A program made the translations under genes and the position numbers. 64,000 nt of DNA, from positions 78,884 to 142,883 of the forward strand of contig JAIRNY010000020.1 in NCBI GenBank assembly GCA_031257835.1, given 5' to 3'. This document shows positions 19,809-30,224 of the stretch, one piece after another (positions within the stretch are counted from its first letter, which is position 1; every line of letters starts with the position of its first letter). A model generated the notes under the pieces. The model ran no database searches and was not told where the DNA came from. It was given only the letters and a program-made list of their open reading frames with translations. The DNA comes from Candidatus Endomicrobiellum cryptotermitis (lineage in GTDB: Bacteria > Elusimicrobiota > Endomicrobiia > Endomicrobiales > Endomicrobiaceae).

Positions 19809-21197
19809 TTATTGTAAGATATCGTAAAATTTTTCGTAGACTTCTTCTAACTGCATCCCTCTTGAAGCTTTAAATAAAAAAACAGAATTGTTTTCTGTAA
19901 GTCTTTTTAAATGCAACAAAAGAGATTCTTTATCTTTAGCATAAAAAACATTTTTACTATTTATTGCATTTGCGACATTTAAAGACTTATCTCCTAAAAG
20001 ACTAATAGAATTCACATTTTTGTTGCCAATAAATTTACCTAATTCAAAATGAAATTTATCAGAATTCTCCCCTAATTCAAGCATATCCCCTAAAACAAGA
20101 TTAATTTTCTTGTCAGGATATAGTTCTAAAATAGTTTCAATAGAAGCTTTCGTAGAACTTGGGTTTGCGTTATAAGCATCATTGATTAAAACAATTCCAC
20201 TAGAAGTTGTTATAGTGTCCATCCTCATTTTAGGACGGATAAAACTTTCCAAGCCCATTTTAATATTTGTAAGTGGCACATTTAAACTTATTGCGCAAGA
20301 GGCTGCAGCCAAAGCGTTTGAAACATTAAAAACACCCTTAGCTGGAATAAAAATATCTATTGAGTCGTCATTATAACAGATAGAAAAACTAGTACCATTT
20401 TGTGACATTTTTATATTGCTAGCATAAACATCTGAATTTACAGTTTTTAAAGAATATCTAACAATTGTTTTATTTTTAAAATTTTTATCTGATATATGTT
20501 TTAAATTTTCATCATCATTATTAACAACTAACACGCCCTTTTCTTTTACATTATAAAACAAATCTATTTTTTCTCTTAAAACTCCTTCTAAAGAATTAAA
20601 TTCTTCTATGTGAGAAAAACCTATATTTGTAATAACACCGACATCAGGTTTTATAATATTTGCTAATATTTTTATTTCTCCAAAAGCAGATGACCCCATT
20701 TCAAAAACGCTGTAGTTAACATATGAATCTAAATTAAATACAGATAAAGGAAGACCTATTCTATTGTTAAAGTTTCCCTTATTTGAAAGAGTTCCCCCTT
20801 TTGTTTTCAAAATTGAACTTAACATCTCTTTTGTAGTTGTTTTTCCATTAGAACCTGTTATGCCAACTTTTTTAATATTCTTAAATTTTTCAATATAAAC
20901 TCTAGCAATTTCTCCAAGAGTGACAACAGTATCTTTTGTTTTGATCACCGCAACTTTGTTTAAACTGCCAAAGTTTTGTTCATCAAAATGCATATCTTTT
21001 GAGTATATTATAGCGCACGCTCCTCTAGAAACAGCATCTTTTATAAAATCATGCCCATCATAACGTTTTCCTTTAATGGCAAAGTAAATATCATCTTTAA
21101 CTATAGTCCTAGAATCTACAGATACACCTTTTACTAAAACATTTTGGAAAGAAATACTTACATAAGGTAACAGTTCATCAAGATAACAAGATTCCAT
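19809..21197 (-). CDS. murF: UDP-MurNAc-tripeptide:D-Ala-D-Ala ligase
   Basis: ITGSNGKTTTKEML, VITNIGFSHIEEF, INDAYNANPSSTKASIE. Confidence 0.95.
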   Translation of the reverse strand: MESCYLDELLPYVSISFQNVLVKGVSVDSRTIVKDDIYFAIKGKRYDGHDFIKDAVSRGACAIIYSKDMHFDEQNFGSLNKVAVIKTKDTVVTLGEIARVYIEKFKNIKKVGITGSNGKTTTKEMLSSILKTKGGTLSNKGNFNNRIGLPLSVFNLDSYVNYSVFEMGSSAFGEIKILANIIKPDVGVITNIGFSHIEEFNSLEGVLREKIDLFYNVKEKGVLVVNNDDENLKHISDKNFKNKTIVRYSLKTVNSDVYASNIKMSQNGTSFSICYNDDSIDIFIPAKGVFNVSNALAAASCAISLNVPLTNIKMGLESFIRPKMRMDTITTSSGIVLINDAYNANPSSTKASIETILELYPDKKINLVLGDMLELGENSDKFHFELGKFIGNKNVNSISLLGDKSLNVANAINSKNVFYAKDKESLLLHLKRLTENNSVFLFKASRGMQLEEVYEKFYDILQ

Positions 21198-22726
21198 TAG
21201 AAGACAAACTCCTTTTGAGCATCAAGAGGCTGAGCATTTTCTTTTTGTTTTCTCAAATCAATATATTTTCTTGCTATTTCTACATCACTAAAATGTATTT
21301 TCTGTGTACCAATAGCTTGATAATTTTCGTGGCCTTTACCTGCAATTAAAACAACATCACCTTTAGCAGCCATAAAAACTGCCTTTCTTATAGCTTCTTG
21401 CCTATCTACTATAACTTTATAATTATTCTTATAAGACCTCTTTATACCAACTTCTATATCTAATAAAATATTGTTTGGATTTTCTGTTCTTGGATTATCT
21501 GAAGTAACAAAAACAAAATCACTCATTTCAACTGCAGTTTTACCCATTATAGGCCTTTTGGTTCTATCTCTATCACCACCACAACCAAAAACTGTAATAA
21601 TTCTTTTTGGTTTAACTTTTTTTATTGCAGATAAAACATTTTTTAATGCATCGTCAGTATGAGCATAATCTACGACAACCTCAAACTCTAAATCTTCAAC
21701 ATCAACTCTTTCAAGTCTACCAGGCGCTTGAGCTGCATTAGTTATGCCATTTATTGCTGCCTCAAAAGAAATACCACTACAAACAGCTGCACCAAAAGAA
21801 GCCAGAGCATTGTAAACATTATGTAGTCCAATATGTTTAATGCTAACTTTTCCTTTTAGTTCATTATAAATTAAATCAAAACTTGTCTCATTATTCTCAA
21901 CAATTATGTTTAATGCTTTAAAATCTGAATTTATATTTTTCCCTGTAGAATAAAACTTGATATGTGCATTTGTAACAAGACTTGCAAGTTTTTTACCGTA
22001 TTTATCATCAGCATTGATTATGGCATACTTTTGAGTAGTTTTATTGTTCTTACATAAACTTTCAAATAACATAGATTTTGCTTTAAAATATCCTTTCATA
22101 TCTTTATGAAAATCTAAATGGTCTTGTGTAAGGTTACTGAAAATTGCTATATCAAATTCTATACCATAAACTCTACCCAAACTTAACGCATGAGAAGACA
22201 CTTCCATTACTATATTTTTTATACCATTATTTACAACATCTCTCATAAACTTATAAATATCTAAAGATTGAGGAGTTGTGTTTGGCGCCTCTAATATATT
22301 TCCTTTATATCTATAATTAACAGTACCCATAACTGCACAATCTACACTAGATTGCTTGAATATGCTTTCTATCATATAAGAAACAGTAGTTTTTCCATTA
22401 GTACCAGTTACGCCTATAACATTTAAATGTCTATCTGGACAATTGTAAAATTTAGCGCAAAAAACTGCCATAAATTTTAAAATATCTACAACAACAACTT
22501 GTGTTATGTGACAATCTTTCTGTTTTTCAGTCGTAATAATTACGACTGCACCATTATTTATAGCTTCATGAATATATTTACTACCACTTATTTTATGTCC
22601 AGGTAAAGCAAAAAAAGCAAAACCAGATTCAACTTTTCTTGAGTCGTAAGAGACACCCAAAACTTCAACATCATTTTTACCAACAACGATCATATCAAAA
22701 ACTGGTAAAAGCTCTTTTAAATTCAT
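21197..22726 (-). CDS. murE: UDP-MurNAc-dipeptide:diamino-acid ligase MurE
   Basis: GVTGTNGKTTVSYMIE, NLTQDHLDFHKDM, DYAHTDDALKNVL, TSDNPRTENP (DNPR type usually linked to meso-Dap); start MNLKELLP taken over longer upstream ATG. Confidence 0.94.
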   Translation of the reverse strand: MNLKELLPVFDMIVVGKNDVEVLGVSYDSRKVESGFAFFALPGHKISGSKYIHEAINNGAVVIITTEKQKDCHITQVVVVDILKFMAVFCAKFYNCPDRHLNVIGVTGTNGKTTVSYMIESIFKQSSVDCAVMGTVNYRYKGNILEAPNTTPQSLDIYKFMRDVVNNGIKNIVMEVSSHALSLGRVYGIEFDIAIFSNLTQDHLDFHKDMKGYFKAKSMLFESLCKNNKTTQKYAIINADDKYGKKLASLVTNAHIKFYSTGKNINSDFKALNIIVENNETSFDLIYNELKGKVSIKHIGLHNVYNALASFGAAVCSGISFEAAINGITNAAQAPGRLERVDVEDLEFEVVVDYAHTDDALKNVLSAIKKVKPKRIITVFGCGGDRDRTKRPIMGKTAVEMSDFVFVTSDNPRTENPNNILLDIEVGIKRSYKNNYKVIVDRQEAIRKAVFMAAKGDVVLIAGKGHENYQAIGTQKIHFSDVEIARKYIDLRKQKENAQPLDAQKEFVF

Positions 22727-23014
22727 TTCTTCTATTCCAATATAATATTTAATTTTCTTATCGCTCTTGATTATAGTATTTTTTATGGTGTTTGTGCATC
22801 TTTTCGTATCGTCACACCTTAAACATTTTAGTATTTTAAAATCCAACTTGCTCGACAGAGTTTACTAGAACAACCAATTTTACAAGTAAATTACCAATAT
22901 TTCATTAAGAGTGGCCAAATCAGATGAATCCCCAAGACCAAAATATGCCACAAAGACATCTAGCTTCCCTTGCTATATCTAGCCATATCGCTACTGATAC
23001 TTACGGTATTTCCT

Positions 23015-23070
23015 GGCACAGACATAGTTTGTTTGGTCAGTTTAGTATCCTTATCTACGGTACTAGAGCA
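23015..23070. repeat. Truncated copy B of the hairpin repeat (flank + left arm only)
   Basis: tggcacagacatagtttGTTTGGTCAGTTTAGTATCCTTATCTACGGTACTAGAGCA, then divergence. Confidence 0.75.
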
Positions 23071-23289
23071 GATTTTATAAAAAGATTATTTTTCGACAGA
23101 GTTTATGAGAGATTTAGACATAAAATATTAGTTTTTTTAGAGGGGACCAAATAGATTAAAGCCTGACCGATTTTAAGGGAAAACTATGTAAAATATTTAT
23201 GATTTTAAATATACAAATTTAAAAAAGGTTTTCTATGAAAAAATTATATTAAAAGCTAACTCCGCCTTATTTTAGTGGGGCTATATTGA

Positions 23290-23556
23290 TTTTCAAGAAG
23301 AGAGAGTTCTGTTTTTTCGAAAGTTCGGATAGTTCCCCTTGTTTTCCTTCAATTTTTTGTTGATACACAAAACGTCCCTGCTCTATCACCTCTTTCGGCA
23401 AGATTTTATTTAGCAGTCCAGCTGTTGTTAATCTATCCTACAACTAATACGCAATCATAGCTATAAAATTTACAAAAAGCCAACCATCAATTACGAACCT
23501 ATTTTGCATATACGTTTTGTCTGCTTCCAAAAAATTCTTGTAACTATCAAACATTA
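23290..23556 (-). pseudogene. C-terminal remnant of IS transposase (IS1634/IS4-like)
   Basis: MFDSYKNFLEADKTYMQNRFVIDGWLFVNFIAMIAY*L*DRLTTAGLLNKILPKEVIEQGRFVYQQKIEGKQGELSELSKKQN; two in-frame stops. Confidence 0.65.
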
Positions 23557-23632
23557 CTCCTACCCACTAACTTGAGGCGAAGTTAGGGTTTAAAAGCTAA
23601 AGAAAGTAAAAGAATTAAAAACGGGAACTTAT

Positions 23633-25336
23633 TTATATTTTATTTTTACTAATATCATCTTTAGGAATTTCCAAATATTGAGCAATAGATTGCGCAATAG
23701 AAGAAAAAACAGGCGATGCAACAGAAGAACCATAGTAACTTCGCCCTTTAGGCTCGTCAATTATAACAAGTACAACAAATTCAGGTTCCATGGCTGGTAA
23801 CATCCCACAAAAAGAAGCTGTATAAAACTTTTTAGAGTAAGCTTTAGTTAAATGGTCTACCTTTTGAGAAGTGCCAGTTTTACCACCCACAGTGTATCCC
23901 ATAACTTTTGCACTTTTACCTGTCCCAAAATCAACTGAATTTTTTAATATTTTTTTCATCATATAAGCAGTTTCTTTAGAAACCACTCTTCTTATTTCCA
24001 TAGTATGAAAATTTTCTTGAGTATCATTTTCATTGTACTTACCTATTCTCTGAACTATATAAGGTTTTAAAAGTACGCCACCATTTGCAATAGCTGTAAA
24101 AACATTTATCATCTGCAAAGCAGTTACCCCTATACCTTGGCCAAAAGAAATCGTAGGAAGCGTTAAAGCGTTCCAATGTTTAACATCTAGCAAAAGACCT
24201 TTGGCTTCACCAGGCAAATCAATGCCTGTTAAAGAATAAAAACCAAACTTTCTTATATATTCGTAAAAATCGTTGACCCCCAATTTCTTTGCAATTTTTA
24301 TCATAGCAATATTAGAAGACATTTCCATTGCCTTGCTTAAAGACACCTTCCCTTCTATTTTATGGTCATCTCTTATAGTATGACCTCCTATTTTAAGTTT
24401 TCCATTTTCTAAATAAAAAGTATCTGAAAGTTTAGCTTTATTTTCTTCTAAAGCCGACGCAACTGTAACTATCTTAAATGTAGAGCCTGGCTCGTATATA
24501 TCACTAATTGCAGCATTTCTTAAAACTTTTAAATCTTTAATTTTTTCTAAATAGTCAAAATCTGGTAAAGATACCATAGCTAAAATGCTACCTGTTTTTG
24601 GGTTTTGTACAATGCATATTGCCTTTTTAGCTTGATATTTCTCAAAAGTTTTTCTAAGTTCTTGTTCTGCTATATATTGTATATTTCTATCTATACTTAA
24701 AATTACGTTTTGGCCACAAATTTTGGATTGGTCAATAACTTTATTCTGTATTATATAACCTCTTCCGTCTCTGTACGTACTTGCTATAACACTATTACCT
24801 AAAAGACAATTGTTACATGTTTTTTCTATTCCCTCTAATCCGTTACCATGATGGTCAGTTATACCTAAAATATTAGAAAGCATTTTACCTTCTGGATATT
24901 TTCTTACATATTTACTTTCAAAACCAACACCTCTCAACTTCATCATTTTTATATTATTTGCCACACTTGAGTCTACATCATAAGCAATAGGAACATAAGC
25001 TCTGTTTCCATAATCACTCAAGTTTTTCTCTTTAACTTGTATACCATTTTTTAATAAAACATCTTTTATATTAGAAAAATCTTCTATAATTTTAGGATCT
25101 AAAAAAATATTATATTTTTTTACGCTTGTAGCAAGTATATTGCCTTTTGCATCCAAAATATCGCCACGTTTTGGAACTTCTACAGTTTGACAATTTACCA
25201 TCCTACCTACACTGTGACTTATCTTATTATGTAAAAAAATTTGTATATATATAAGCTTTACAAACAAAACAAAAAAGACTGACAGCACTATAAATGCTAG
25301 AACAGTCTTTCTATTAAGAGATTTTTTTCTTTTCAT
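23633..25336 (-). CDS. ftsI: Division-specific penicillin-binding protein (FtsI/PBP3-like)
   Basis: GSTFKIVT (SxxK), SSN, GGKTGTSQKV (KTG); dcw position. Confidence 0.93.
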   Translation of the reverse strand: MKRKKSLNRKTVLAFIVLSVFFVLFVKLIYIQIFLHNKISHSVGRMVNCQTVEVPKRGDILDAKGNILATSVKKYNIFLDPKIIEDFSNIKDVLLKNGIQVKEKNLSDYGNRAYVPIAYDVDSSVANNIKMMKLRGVGFESKYVRKYPEGKMLSNILGITDHHGNGLEGIEKTCNNCLLGNSVIASTYRDGRGYIIQNKVIDQSKICGQNVILSIDRNIQYIAEQELRKTFEKYQAKKAICIVQNPKTGSILAMVSLPDFDYLEKIKDLKVLRNAAISDIYEPGSTFKIVTVASALEENKAKLSDTFYLENGKLKIGGHTIRDDHKIEGKVSLSKAMEMSSNIAMIKIAKKLGVNDFYEYIRKFGFYSLTGIDLPGEAKGLLLDVKHWNALTLPTISFGQGIGVTALQMINVFTAIANGGVLLKPYIVQRIGKYNENDTQENFHTMEIRRVVSKETAYMMKKILKNSVDFGTGKSAKVMGYTVGGKTGTSQKVDHLTKAYSKKFYTASFCGMLPAMEPEFVVLVIIDEPKGRSYYGSSVASPVFSSIAQSIAQYLEIPKDDISKNKI

Positions 25337-25346
25337 TTTATATTAA

Positions 25347-25610
25347 TTACTCAATATAGACAGTATTTTGTTCATCTGCAACAATGAAATTTCTTTCTTT
25401 AGCTATTTTATACATTTTGTCAAGAGCAAGCATAGAATTTATTTTTAACCGCAAATTATCATTTTCAGAAATAATATTATTATATTCACTCTGCAAAGCG
25501 CTAATCTTATACGCAAATCTTATTGAAGTGCTTTGTTGCCACAAATATACAAAAAAGCTAATAACTAAAAGTAAAATGAAAAAAAACGATTTATACATTA
25601 ATTTTCTCAC
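25347..25610 (-). CDS. FtsL-like short bitopic protein
   Basis: 87 aa, one TM, coiled coil; lies between rsmH and ftsI. Confidence 0.6.
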   Translation of the reverse strand: MRKLMYKSFFFILLLVISFFVYLWQQSTSIRFAYKISALQSEYNNIISENDNLRLKINSMLALDKMYKIAKERNFIVADEQNTVYIE

Positions 25611-26466
25611 AAGCTCTTATCTTTGAACTTCTACTTCTAGGATTTGCTTTTACTTCTTCATAAGCAGCAGTAATAACCTTTTTCGTAAGTAGTTTATATA
25701 TTTTATTATCTGCATTTTGTTTAAAATTTAATTTGACTATTCTATCTTCTAGAGAATGAAAACTTATTATTACAATACGTCCTTGAGAATTTAAAATTTC
25801 TGGAGCTTGCAATAATAAAAGCTCTAAATTTGAAAGTTCTTTATTAACAAAGATTCTTAACGCTTGAAACACTTTCGTAGCAGGGTTTATCCTGCTTTCT
25901 TGTCTTTTAACAGAACATACTATATCTTGCAATTCTACAGCTGTATTTATTATACCTCTTTGCCTTCTAACACAAATAGCATTTGCAAGCTGTCTTGCCA
26001 TATACTCTTGTCCATACTTATAAAAAATATCTGCTAAATCTTTACTAGAATAAGTGTTAATTATCTCTTTTGCTGTTAATGGATTTTTACTATCCATTCT
26101 CATGTCTAAAACATTAGCATTAAAAGAAAATCCTCTACTTAAATCATCAAGCTGTTTAGATGAAACTCCTATATCTGCTAAAATGCCATCAACTTTGTAA
26201 ACATCTATATTTGATAAAGCCTGTTTAATATTTTTAAAGTTGTCTTTTATAAAAGTTACTCTATTATTAAAACATTTTTTATTTTCAACAAATTGTTTAT
26301 AAGCATCTTCGTCACAGTCAAAAGCAATAATTTTTATGTTAGGAAATTTCTCAAGAAGATAAGCAGTATGTCCACCACCACCAAAAGTACAATCAACATA
26401 TAAACCATCTAATTTATTTACCAAACAATTTGACACTTCTAAAGGCATTACAGAAACATGGTACAT
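25591..26466 (-). CDS. rsmH: 16S rRNA (cytosine1402-N4)-methyltransferase
   Basis: YVDCTFGGGGHTAYLLE, ADIGVSSKQLDDLSRGFSF, ISFHSLEDRIVK. Confidence 0.96.
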   Translation of the reverse strand: MYHVSVMPLEVSNCLVNKLDGLYVDCTFGGGGHTAYLLEKFPNIKIIAFDCDEDAYKQFVENKKCFNNRVTFIKDNFKNIKQALSNIDVYKVDGILADIGVSSKQLDDLSRGFSFNANVLDMRMDSKNPLTAKEIINTYSSKDLADIFYKYGQEYMARQLANAICVRRQRGIINTAVELQDIVCSVKRQESRINPATKVFQALRIFVNKELSNLELLLLQAPEILNSQGRIVIISFHSLEDRIVKLNFKQNADNKIYKLLTKKVITAAYEEVKANPRSRSSKIRACEKINV

Positions 26467-26478
26467 TTACATTAAACC

Positions 26479-26832
26479 TTACTTGGATATAAATATCTTT
26501 ACAGCTGTAAATAATAGTACTACTGCAAAACATTTTTTTAAAATATTTTCTGGAAACATGTCAGCTACATTTGCTCCAAAAAAACCTCCTATCACAAAAC
26601 CTAGCCCTATCAAGCTAGCAACTGTAATGTTTACATACCCCTTTTTATAATATACTAACATAGAAAAAAAACTTAAAACTATTATCGCAAGAGATGTCCC
26701 CTGCGCTTGGTGCTGAGTCATCTTTAAAAGTATAACCATAAGAGGAATTAAAATACTTGCTCCTCCTACACCAAACAGTCCTCCAAAAAAACCTCCTAAA
26801 AAACCTATAACTACACAAACAATCATTTCCAT
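26479..26832 (-). CDS. Half-size TauE/SafE family membrane protein
   Basis: GGFFGGLFGVGGASILIPLMVILLKMTQHQAQGTSLA; only ~117 aa. Confidence 0.75.
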   Translation of the reverse strand: MEMIVCVVIGFLGGFFGGLFGVGGASILIPLMVILLKMTQHQAQGTSLAIIVLSFFSMLVYYKKGYVNITVASLIGLGFVIGGFFGANVADMFPENILKKCFAVVLLFTAVKIFISK

Positions 26833-26869
26833 AAAGCCACACCCTTAAAAACGATATTCAATGTACCCC

Positions 26870-27235
26870 CCTCCTAATAAAGATGAACTGTACACCGAAT
26901 TCTGTCTTTTAATAATTTAAAAGTGCAATCATTTCTCTGCCGTTAAAATTACTTTTAACGATCAAGCGGCCAACCTTAAGCCTTGCTTTCCGGTAAGGAT
27001 TTAACCGTTTCATCTTTCGCATTACTGCAAAACTTATCCTCTTGTAAGGATACTTTTTACATTTCTGTAAAAAGCGTCTCTGCTCGCACCTCTACTCTCA
27101 CAAGCGACAGGGATTACCTGCTACCGTTTACTATGCATCAATAAATGATACATAGTTAAAGTTCGGACTTTCCTCTTTAAGTCTGTATTAAACAACTACA
27201 GCATAAAGCGATTGCATATCCATCTTTATAGGAGG
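26870..27235 (-). ncRNA. rnpB: RNase P RNA (class A-like)
   Basis: Minus AGAGGAAAGTCCGAAC near 5' end, AGACAGAATTCGGTGTACAG near 3' end; P1 CCTCCTATAAAGATG / CATCTTTATTAGGAGG. Confidence 0.93.
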
Positions 27236-27237
27236 TT

Positions 27238-27948
27238 TCACTTTTTAAATAATATTCTAGAACAATTATCACAAAAAACTAGTTCTTGAGCTTTCTGAGT
27301 TTGATTAATTAGCTGTGGTCTTAGAACCATACCACAACCACCACAACTTTCTCCATCAACCAACACTAATCCAATACCGTCGCGTCCTTCTCTTAATCTT
27401 TCGTATTGTATAAATATAGACTTACTCACTTTAGATCCTTGTTCTTGTCTACTATTTTCTAATGCAACTATTTGCTTTTTTAAACTTTCAATTAAAGATT
27501 CTATTTCTGAAATATCAGTTTTTATTTTACTCTCAAAAATTTGCAAATCTCTTTCCAAATTTTTAATAACTAACATTTCTTTGTCAATTGTGTCCATAAG
27601 TTCTAAAATCTCATCTTCAATTACATCTTTATCTGCTTTTATTTTATCTATCTCCAGAAGAAGCGCTTTATATGTTTCATTAGATTTTACTTTGTTTAAC
27701 TCTAGAGAATGTTTAGATATTAGCTCTTCTTTAGAATTAAGAACAGCCTCTTTCTCTTTCCTTACAGAATTTATTTCAACAAAAGACTTTTTTTTGCTTT
27801 CAAAATCTATACGTTTATTTTGCAAATTTTTCTTTTTTTCTTCAATACTTAATAAAGCTTGTTGTATTTGTTTTTTAAAATTATCAATTTTAGTATCATA
27901 ACTTTGCAATTTGTATAATATTTCCAAATCTTGTCTCAAATTTTCCAT
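27238..27948 (-). CDS. Coiled-coil C4 zinc-ribbon protein (zf-RING_7 type)
   Basis: Long coiled coil ending CGGCGMVLRPQLINQTQKAQELVFCDNCSRIL. Confidence 0.8.
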   Translation of the reverse strand: MENLRQDLEILYKLQSYDTKIDNFKKQIQQALLSIEEKKKNLQNKRIDFESKKKSFVEINSVRKEKEAVLNSKEELISKHSLELNKVKSNETYKALLLEIDKIKADKDVIEDEILELMDTIDKEMLVIKNLERDLQIFESKIKTDISEIESLIESLKKQIVALENSRQEQGSKVSKSIFIQYERLREGRDGIGLVLVDGESCGGCGMVLRPQLINQTQKAQELVFCDNCSRILFKK

Positions 27949-28141
27949 TTATACCTCATTTACTAAAACAAATTAAAATTAACTATACTAAACGTTTTGA
28001 TTATAGCAAATTAATAAATACTTTATGATATTATAAAGATATATAAATTCATTAAACTAACAAATCATATATCATAAAAAATTTTGACTGAAGAGGTGTT
28101 AAATACAAGATTTGTGCAGACTAAGGGAAAGCTCATTAGAT

Positions 28142-28215
28142 TGGGCCTGGTAGGACTTGAACCTACGACCATTCGATTATGAGTCGAGTGCTCTAACCAA
28201 CTGAGCTACAGGCCC
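28142..28215 (-). tRNA. tRNA with CAU anticodon, probably tRNA-Ile2 (lysidine-modified) rather than Met
   Basis: GGGCCTG...CAGGCCC; loop CTCATAA; GACTCATAATCG context resembles E. coli ileX. Confidence 0.88.
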
Positions 28216-28292
28216 TTCAACAAGCAATAAGAATATTTTACAAAAATACAAATAAAATCAAACCAAATTTATTGTAAATATCTAAAAACCAA

Positions 28293-28378
28293 TGGGCGGA
28301 GAGGGAATTGAACCCTCACGGCTCTTGAAAGCCTCAGGATTTTAAGTCCTGTGCGTCTGCCAGTTCCGCCATCCGCCC
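28293..28378 (-). tRNA. tRNA-Leu(UAA)
   Basis: Class II tRNA with long variable arm; CAGGA-CTTAAAA-TCCTG, anticodon TAA. Confidence 0.95.
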
Positions 28379-28820
28379 AAAAGTAAAAAAACAACAAATA
28401 ACACATTATGATATTATATTACATTTTATTGTTTCTTTCAAGATAATGTATTGGCTATCATCTATATATACAATACTTTCCTTGTCCTTCAAATTTGAAA
28501 TATTAGCTGCAAGTTACTAGCTTAATTGTCTGTCCTGACAAACATAGACTCGGAAACAATAGCAGCAAAAAGAAAAAAATGACCCAATTTTAAATCCTGA
28601 CCAATTTTTATATGTTTTTTATTATTTTGTCTAGCTAGTCTTTTTACCAACGATATAAACTAAGATTAGCACATAAACTTTGTGTGTTTGGCAAGACTAT
28701 TGAGGCCTTCAGACTTATCAGCATTTTTAACATTAAATAATTTAAACATTACTACAACGGAGTATAAATCTGACTCTTTATTTGCATATACATGCAACGT
28801 TTTTAAATATAGTTAAAAAA

Positions 28821-30224
28821 TTAAAGGTTATCAAGTTCTATTTTAATTGCTTTAATTACTTTTGAAACTTCTTGTTTAGTAATTATAAGCGGCAAAAACA
28901 AAACAAGTACATCTCCTAGGTTTCTTATTATCATGCCATGCTTCCTCAGCTTATTACAGATTTGAGCACCTATTTTAAGTTTATAGTTATAAGGTTTGCA
29001 TGTTTGTTTATTTTCTACAATTTCTATCCCTACCATTACTCCACACTGTCTAATATTTCCTACTCTAATATGATTTAAAAGTCCCTCTAATCCTTTTTCT
29101 AAATGTTTAATTATATCATTTGTTTTTTCTAAGATGTTATCTTTTTTAAATATCTCAACAACAGCGTTTGCAGTTGCACAAGCTAAAGGGTTTGCAGTAT
29201 AAGAATGCCCGTGAAAAAATGTTTTAAACTCTTCATACTTACCTAAAAAAGCATTATAAATTTTGTTTGTAGTAACCGTAACTGCCAAAGGTAAATACCC
29301 ACCTGTTATGCCCTTTGATAAACACATAAAATCTGACTGCACATTTTCATGCTCTATAGCAAACATTTTGCCAGTCCTACCAAAACCTGTAGCAACTTCA
29401 TCACAAATCAAAAGAACATCGTACTTTTTACAAAGTTTTGCATACTCAGCCAAATATCCCTTAGGCATTACTATCATACCAAAAGCAGCTTGGTTTAAAG
29501 GTTCTATGATTGCAGCTGCAATCTTTTTTGAATGTTTAACTAAAATTTGTTCAACTTGTTTTATACATTCACCCTTACAACCAACTTGTACATTATGAGC
29601 CTTAAAATTTTTTGCTTTTTGAGGAAATGGTATATCTTTTGTTCTAAACTTGCACCTATAACAATACGGTGACATTGTAAAATAATTTTTGAAAAGTAAA
29701 GATTTAAATCTAGCATGAAATAAGTCTGTACCACCAACAGAAACTGCGCCTATAGTATCTCCATGATATGCATTTTTTAAAGATAAAAACATCGTTCTTT
29801 TTTCTTTTTTAAACTGCCAATATTGATATGCCATTTTTAAAGCAACTTCTACTGCCGTTGAGCCATTGTCAGAATAAAAAACTTTTTTTAAATTTTGAGG
29901 TAAAATAGTTAAAAGTTTTTCAGAAAGCTCTATCGCTGGCACATGCGTAAGACCTAAAAAAGTAGTATGAGCAACTTTGTCAATTTGCACTTTTATTGCT
30001 TTATCTATTAAACTATTTCTATGCCCTAAAATATTAACCCATAAAGATGAAACCCCATCAATATACTTTTTACCATCAACATCGTATAAATAAACGCCTT
30101 TTGCTTTATCAATAATTAAAGGCTCGTTAGGGTCATTATTTACCCAGTCTGCCATTTGCGTAAATGGATGCCAAATATTTTTCTTGTCAAGTTGAACGTA
30201 TTTTTCTTTTAACCTATTATCCAT
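28821..30224 (-). CDS. bioA: Adenosylmethionine-8-amino-7-oxononanoate aminotransferase
   Basis: WHPFTQMADW, DNGSTAVEVALKMAYQYW, ICDEVATGFGRTGKMFA, LSKGITGGYLPLAVT. Confidence 0.95.
   Translation of the reverse strand: MDNRLKEKYVQLDKKNIWHPFTQMADWVNNDPNEPLIIDKAKGVYLYDVDGKKYIDGVSSLWVNILGHRNSLIDKAIKVQIDKVAHTTFLGLTHVPAIELSEKLLTILPQNLKKVFYSDNGSTAVEVALKMAYQYWQFKKEKRTMFLSLKNAYHGDTIGAVSVGGTDLFHARFKSLLFKNYFTMSPYCYRCKFRTKDIPFPQKAKNFKAHNVQVGCKGECIKQVEQILVKHSKKIAAAIIEPLNQAAFGMIVMPKGYLAEYAKLCKKYDVLLICDEVATGFGRTGKMFAIEHENVQSDFMCLSKGITGGYLPLAVTVTTNKIYNAFLGKYEEFKTFFHGHSYTANPLACATANAVVEIFKKDNILEKTNDIIKHLEKGLEGLLNHIRVGNIRQCGVMVGIEIVENKQTCKPYNYKLKIGAQICNKLRKHGMIIRNLGDVLVLFLPLIITKQEVSKVIKAIKIELDNL

Noticed and set aside
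22924-23154. 76-aa plus ORF
   Set aside because: Contains the truncated hairpin repeat (copy B) and has no recognisable domain.
28400-28800. Possible pseudogene between tRNA-Leu and bioA
   Set aside because: Some coding-like runs (FKLFNVKNADKSEGLNSLAKHTKF) but too short and interrupted to support a call.
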